DNA from: an uncultured Saprospiraceae bacterium
GTDB lineage: Bacteria > Bacteroidota > Bacteroidia > Chitinophagales > Saprospiraceae
Direction: 5' to 3'
NCBI GenBank assembly: GCA_938039305.1
Contig: CALHUZ010000580.1
Location: 1-6,974 of the forward strand
Length of the DNA stretch: 6,974 nucleotides
Shown here: positions 6,225-6,974 of the stretch, piece after piece
Layout of the letters: every line of letters begins with the position of its first letter
How positions within the stretch are numbered: position 1 is the first letter of the stretch
Program-made: the position numbers and the translations under genes
The notes under the pieces: model-generated
Seen by the model: the letters and a program-made list of their open reading frames with translations, nothing else
The model's database searches: none
What the model was told of the DNA's origin: nothing

Positions 6225-6974
6225 AAAGAAGATCAATAAAATTCTAATTGCAAATAGAGGAGAGATAGCTCTTAGGGTCATGAAGACAGCTAAGAGAATG
6301 GGCATTAAGACGGTAGCAGTCTTTTCAGATGCGGATAGAGAATCACCACATGTGCTTTTTGCTGATGAATCTGTTCATATAGGACCTTCTCCGTCTGCTC
6401 AGTCATATTTGGTATTTGAAAAGATCATAGGTGCGGCTAAAGCAGTTCAAGCAGATGCCATACACCCGGGATATGGTTTTCTAAGTGAGAACTCAAAATT
6501 TGCAAAAGCATGTTCTGAAAACGATATCATCTTCATAGGCCCTGCAACTCATGCCATAGAAGTTATGGGAAGTAAGTTAGCAGCTAAAGAAGCTGTAAGT
6601 ACTTATGATATACCGATGGTGCCGGGTACAGACAAAGCACTAACAGATGCAGCACAAGCCACTGAGATTGCTGCAGGGATCGGATATCCAATACTTATAA
6701 AAGCTTCTGCAGGCGGTGGTGGCAAGGGAATGAGGGTTGTTGAGAATCCAGAAGAGATAGAAGAGCAGATGAATCGTGCCATCAGTGAGGCCAAGTCAGC
6801 ATTTGGTGATGGATCTGTTTTTATTGAAAAATACATCAGCTCTCCAAGGCATATTGAGATTCAGGTGTTAGCAGATCAACATGGGAATGTAGTCCATCTT
6901 TTTGAAAGAGAGTGTAGTGTACAGCGTCGTCATCAAAAGGTAGTTGAAGAAGCTCCTTCTGCTGTATTGACGCC
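6217..6974 (+). CDS. Biotin carboxylase subunit of acyl-CoA carboxylase (3' end outside window)
   Basis: This enzyme uses ATP and bicarbonate to carboxylate biotin on the carrier protein. The first 252 codons are present and the frame runs off the window end. The biotin carboxylase N-terminal domain has K-I-L-I-A-N-R-G-E-I-A (8-18) and H-P-G-Y-G-F-L-S-E-N (83-92). The ATP-grasp domain follows, with M-G-S-K (117-120), the glycine-rich A-S-A-G-G-G-G-K-G-M (163-172), F-I-E-K-Y (202-206), H-I-E-I-Q (212-216) and E-R-E-C-S-V-Q-R-R-H-Q-K (230-241). The A-S-A-G-G-G-G-K-G form is more like propionyl-/acyl-CoA carboxylases than E. coli AccC (A-S-G-G-G-G-G-R-G). Since the carrier is a separate gene, a protein of about 450-500 residues is expected. 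The ATG at 6217 lies inside the last codons of the previous gene (8-base overlap), and it opens directly onto the conserved N-terminal motif. Confidence 0.95.
   Translation, partial: MSKKKINKILIANRGEIALRVMKTAKRMGIKTVAVFSDADRESPHVLFADESVHIGPSPSAQSYLVFEKIIGAAKAVQADAIHPGYGFLSENSKFAKACSENDIIFIGPATHAIEVMGSKLAAKEAVSTYDIPMVPGTDKALTDAAQATEIAAGIGYPILIKASAGGGGKGMRVVENPEEIEEQMNRAISEAKSAFGDGSVFIEKYISSPRHIEIQVLADQHGNVVHLFERECSVQRRHQKVVEEAPSAVLT

Noticed and set aside
5964..6836. Two minus-strand open frames (5964-6305 and 6603-6836)
   Set aside because: They are antisense to the mutase-like gene and the biotin carboxylase; the second mirrors the glycine-rich ATP-grasp region.

Overview
The window looks like chromosomal DNA of a member of the Bacteroidota. 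A near-perfect Bacteroidota-type promoter (TTG, 19-base spacer, TACCTTTG) lies in front of yidC. YidC has the long-domain, basic-tailed form of that phylum, and Shine-Dalgarno sequences are weak throughout. Nothing suggests a mobile element, phage, CRISPR array, rRNA or tRNA. The class within the phylum cannot be fixed from this stretch.

Layout. Positions 1-318 (+) are the last 105 codons of a glycosyltransferase that begins outside the window. It converges on a minus-strand block, and a strong hairpin over its stop codon is placed to end transcription from both sides. The minus-strand block, in transcription order, is yidC (4435-2582, membrane insertase), gpsA (2542-1499, glycerol-3-phosphate dehydrogenase) and an unnamed membrane/coiled-coil protein (1374-355). 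yidC and gpsA are 39 bases apart and probably share the yidC promoter. The third gene follows after 124 bases and has a weaker promoter candidate of its own. All three act at or on the inner membrane: protein insertion, phospholipid precursor supply, and a protein whose helical body resembles the PspA/IM30 (ESCRT-III-like) layout.

Divergent from yidC is a tight plus-strand operon: a biotin carboxyl carrier protein (4733-5209), a short and degenerate methylmalonyl-CoA mutase small-subunit-like protein (5211-6224), and a biotin carboxylase (from 6217, cut by the window end). One base separates the first two genes and the last two overlap by 8 bases, so translation is probably coupled. Together they suggest an acyl-CoA carboxylase, plausibly for propionyl-CoA, linked to the propionyl-CoA to succinyl-CoA route.

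The 297-base gap between the divergent genes (4436-4732) holds the yidC promoter next to yidC. The rest contains a clear hairpin and a short open frame without a start codon, which I cannot assign.

Most of the window is ordinary housekeeping. The points most worth a second look are the shrunken mutase-like subunit between two carboxylase genes, the PspA-like membrane protein downstream of yidC, and the unexplained part of the divergent gap.
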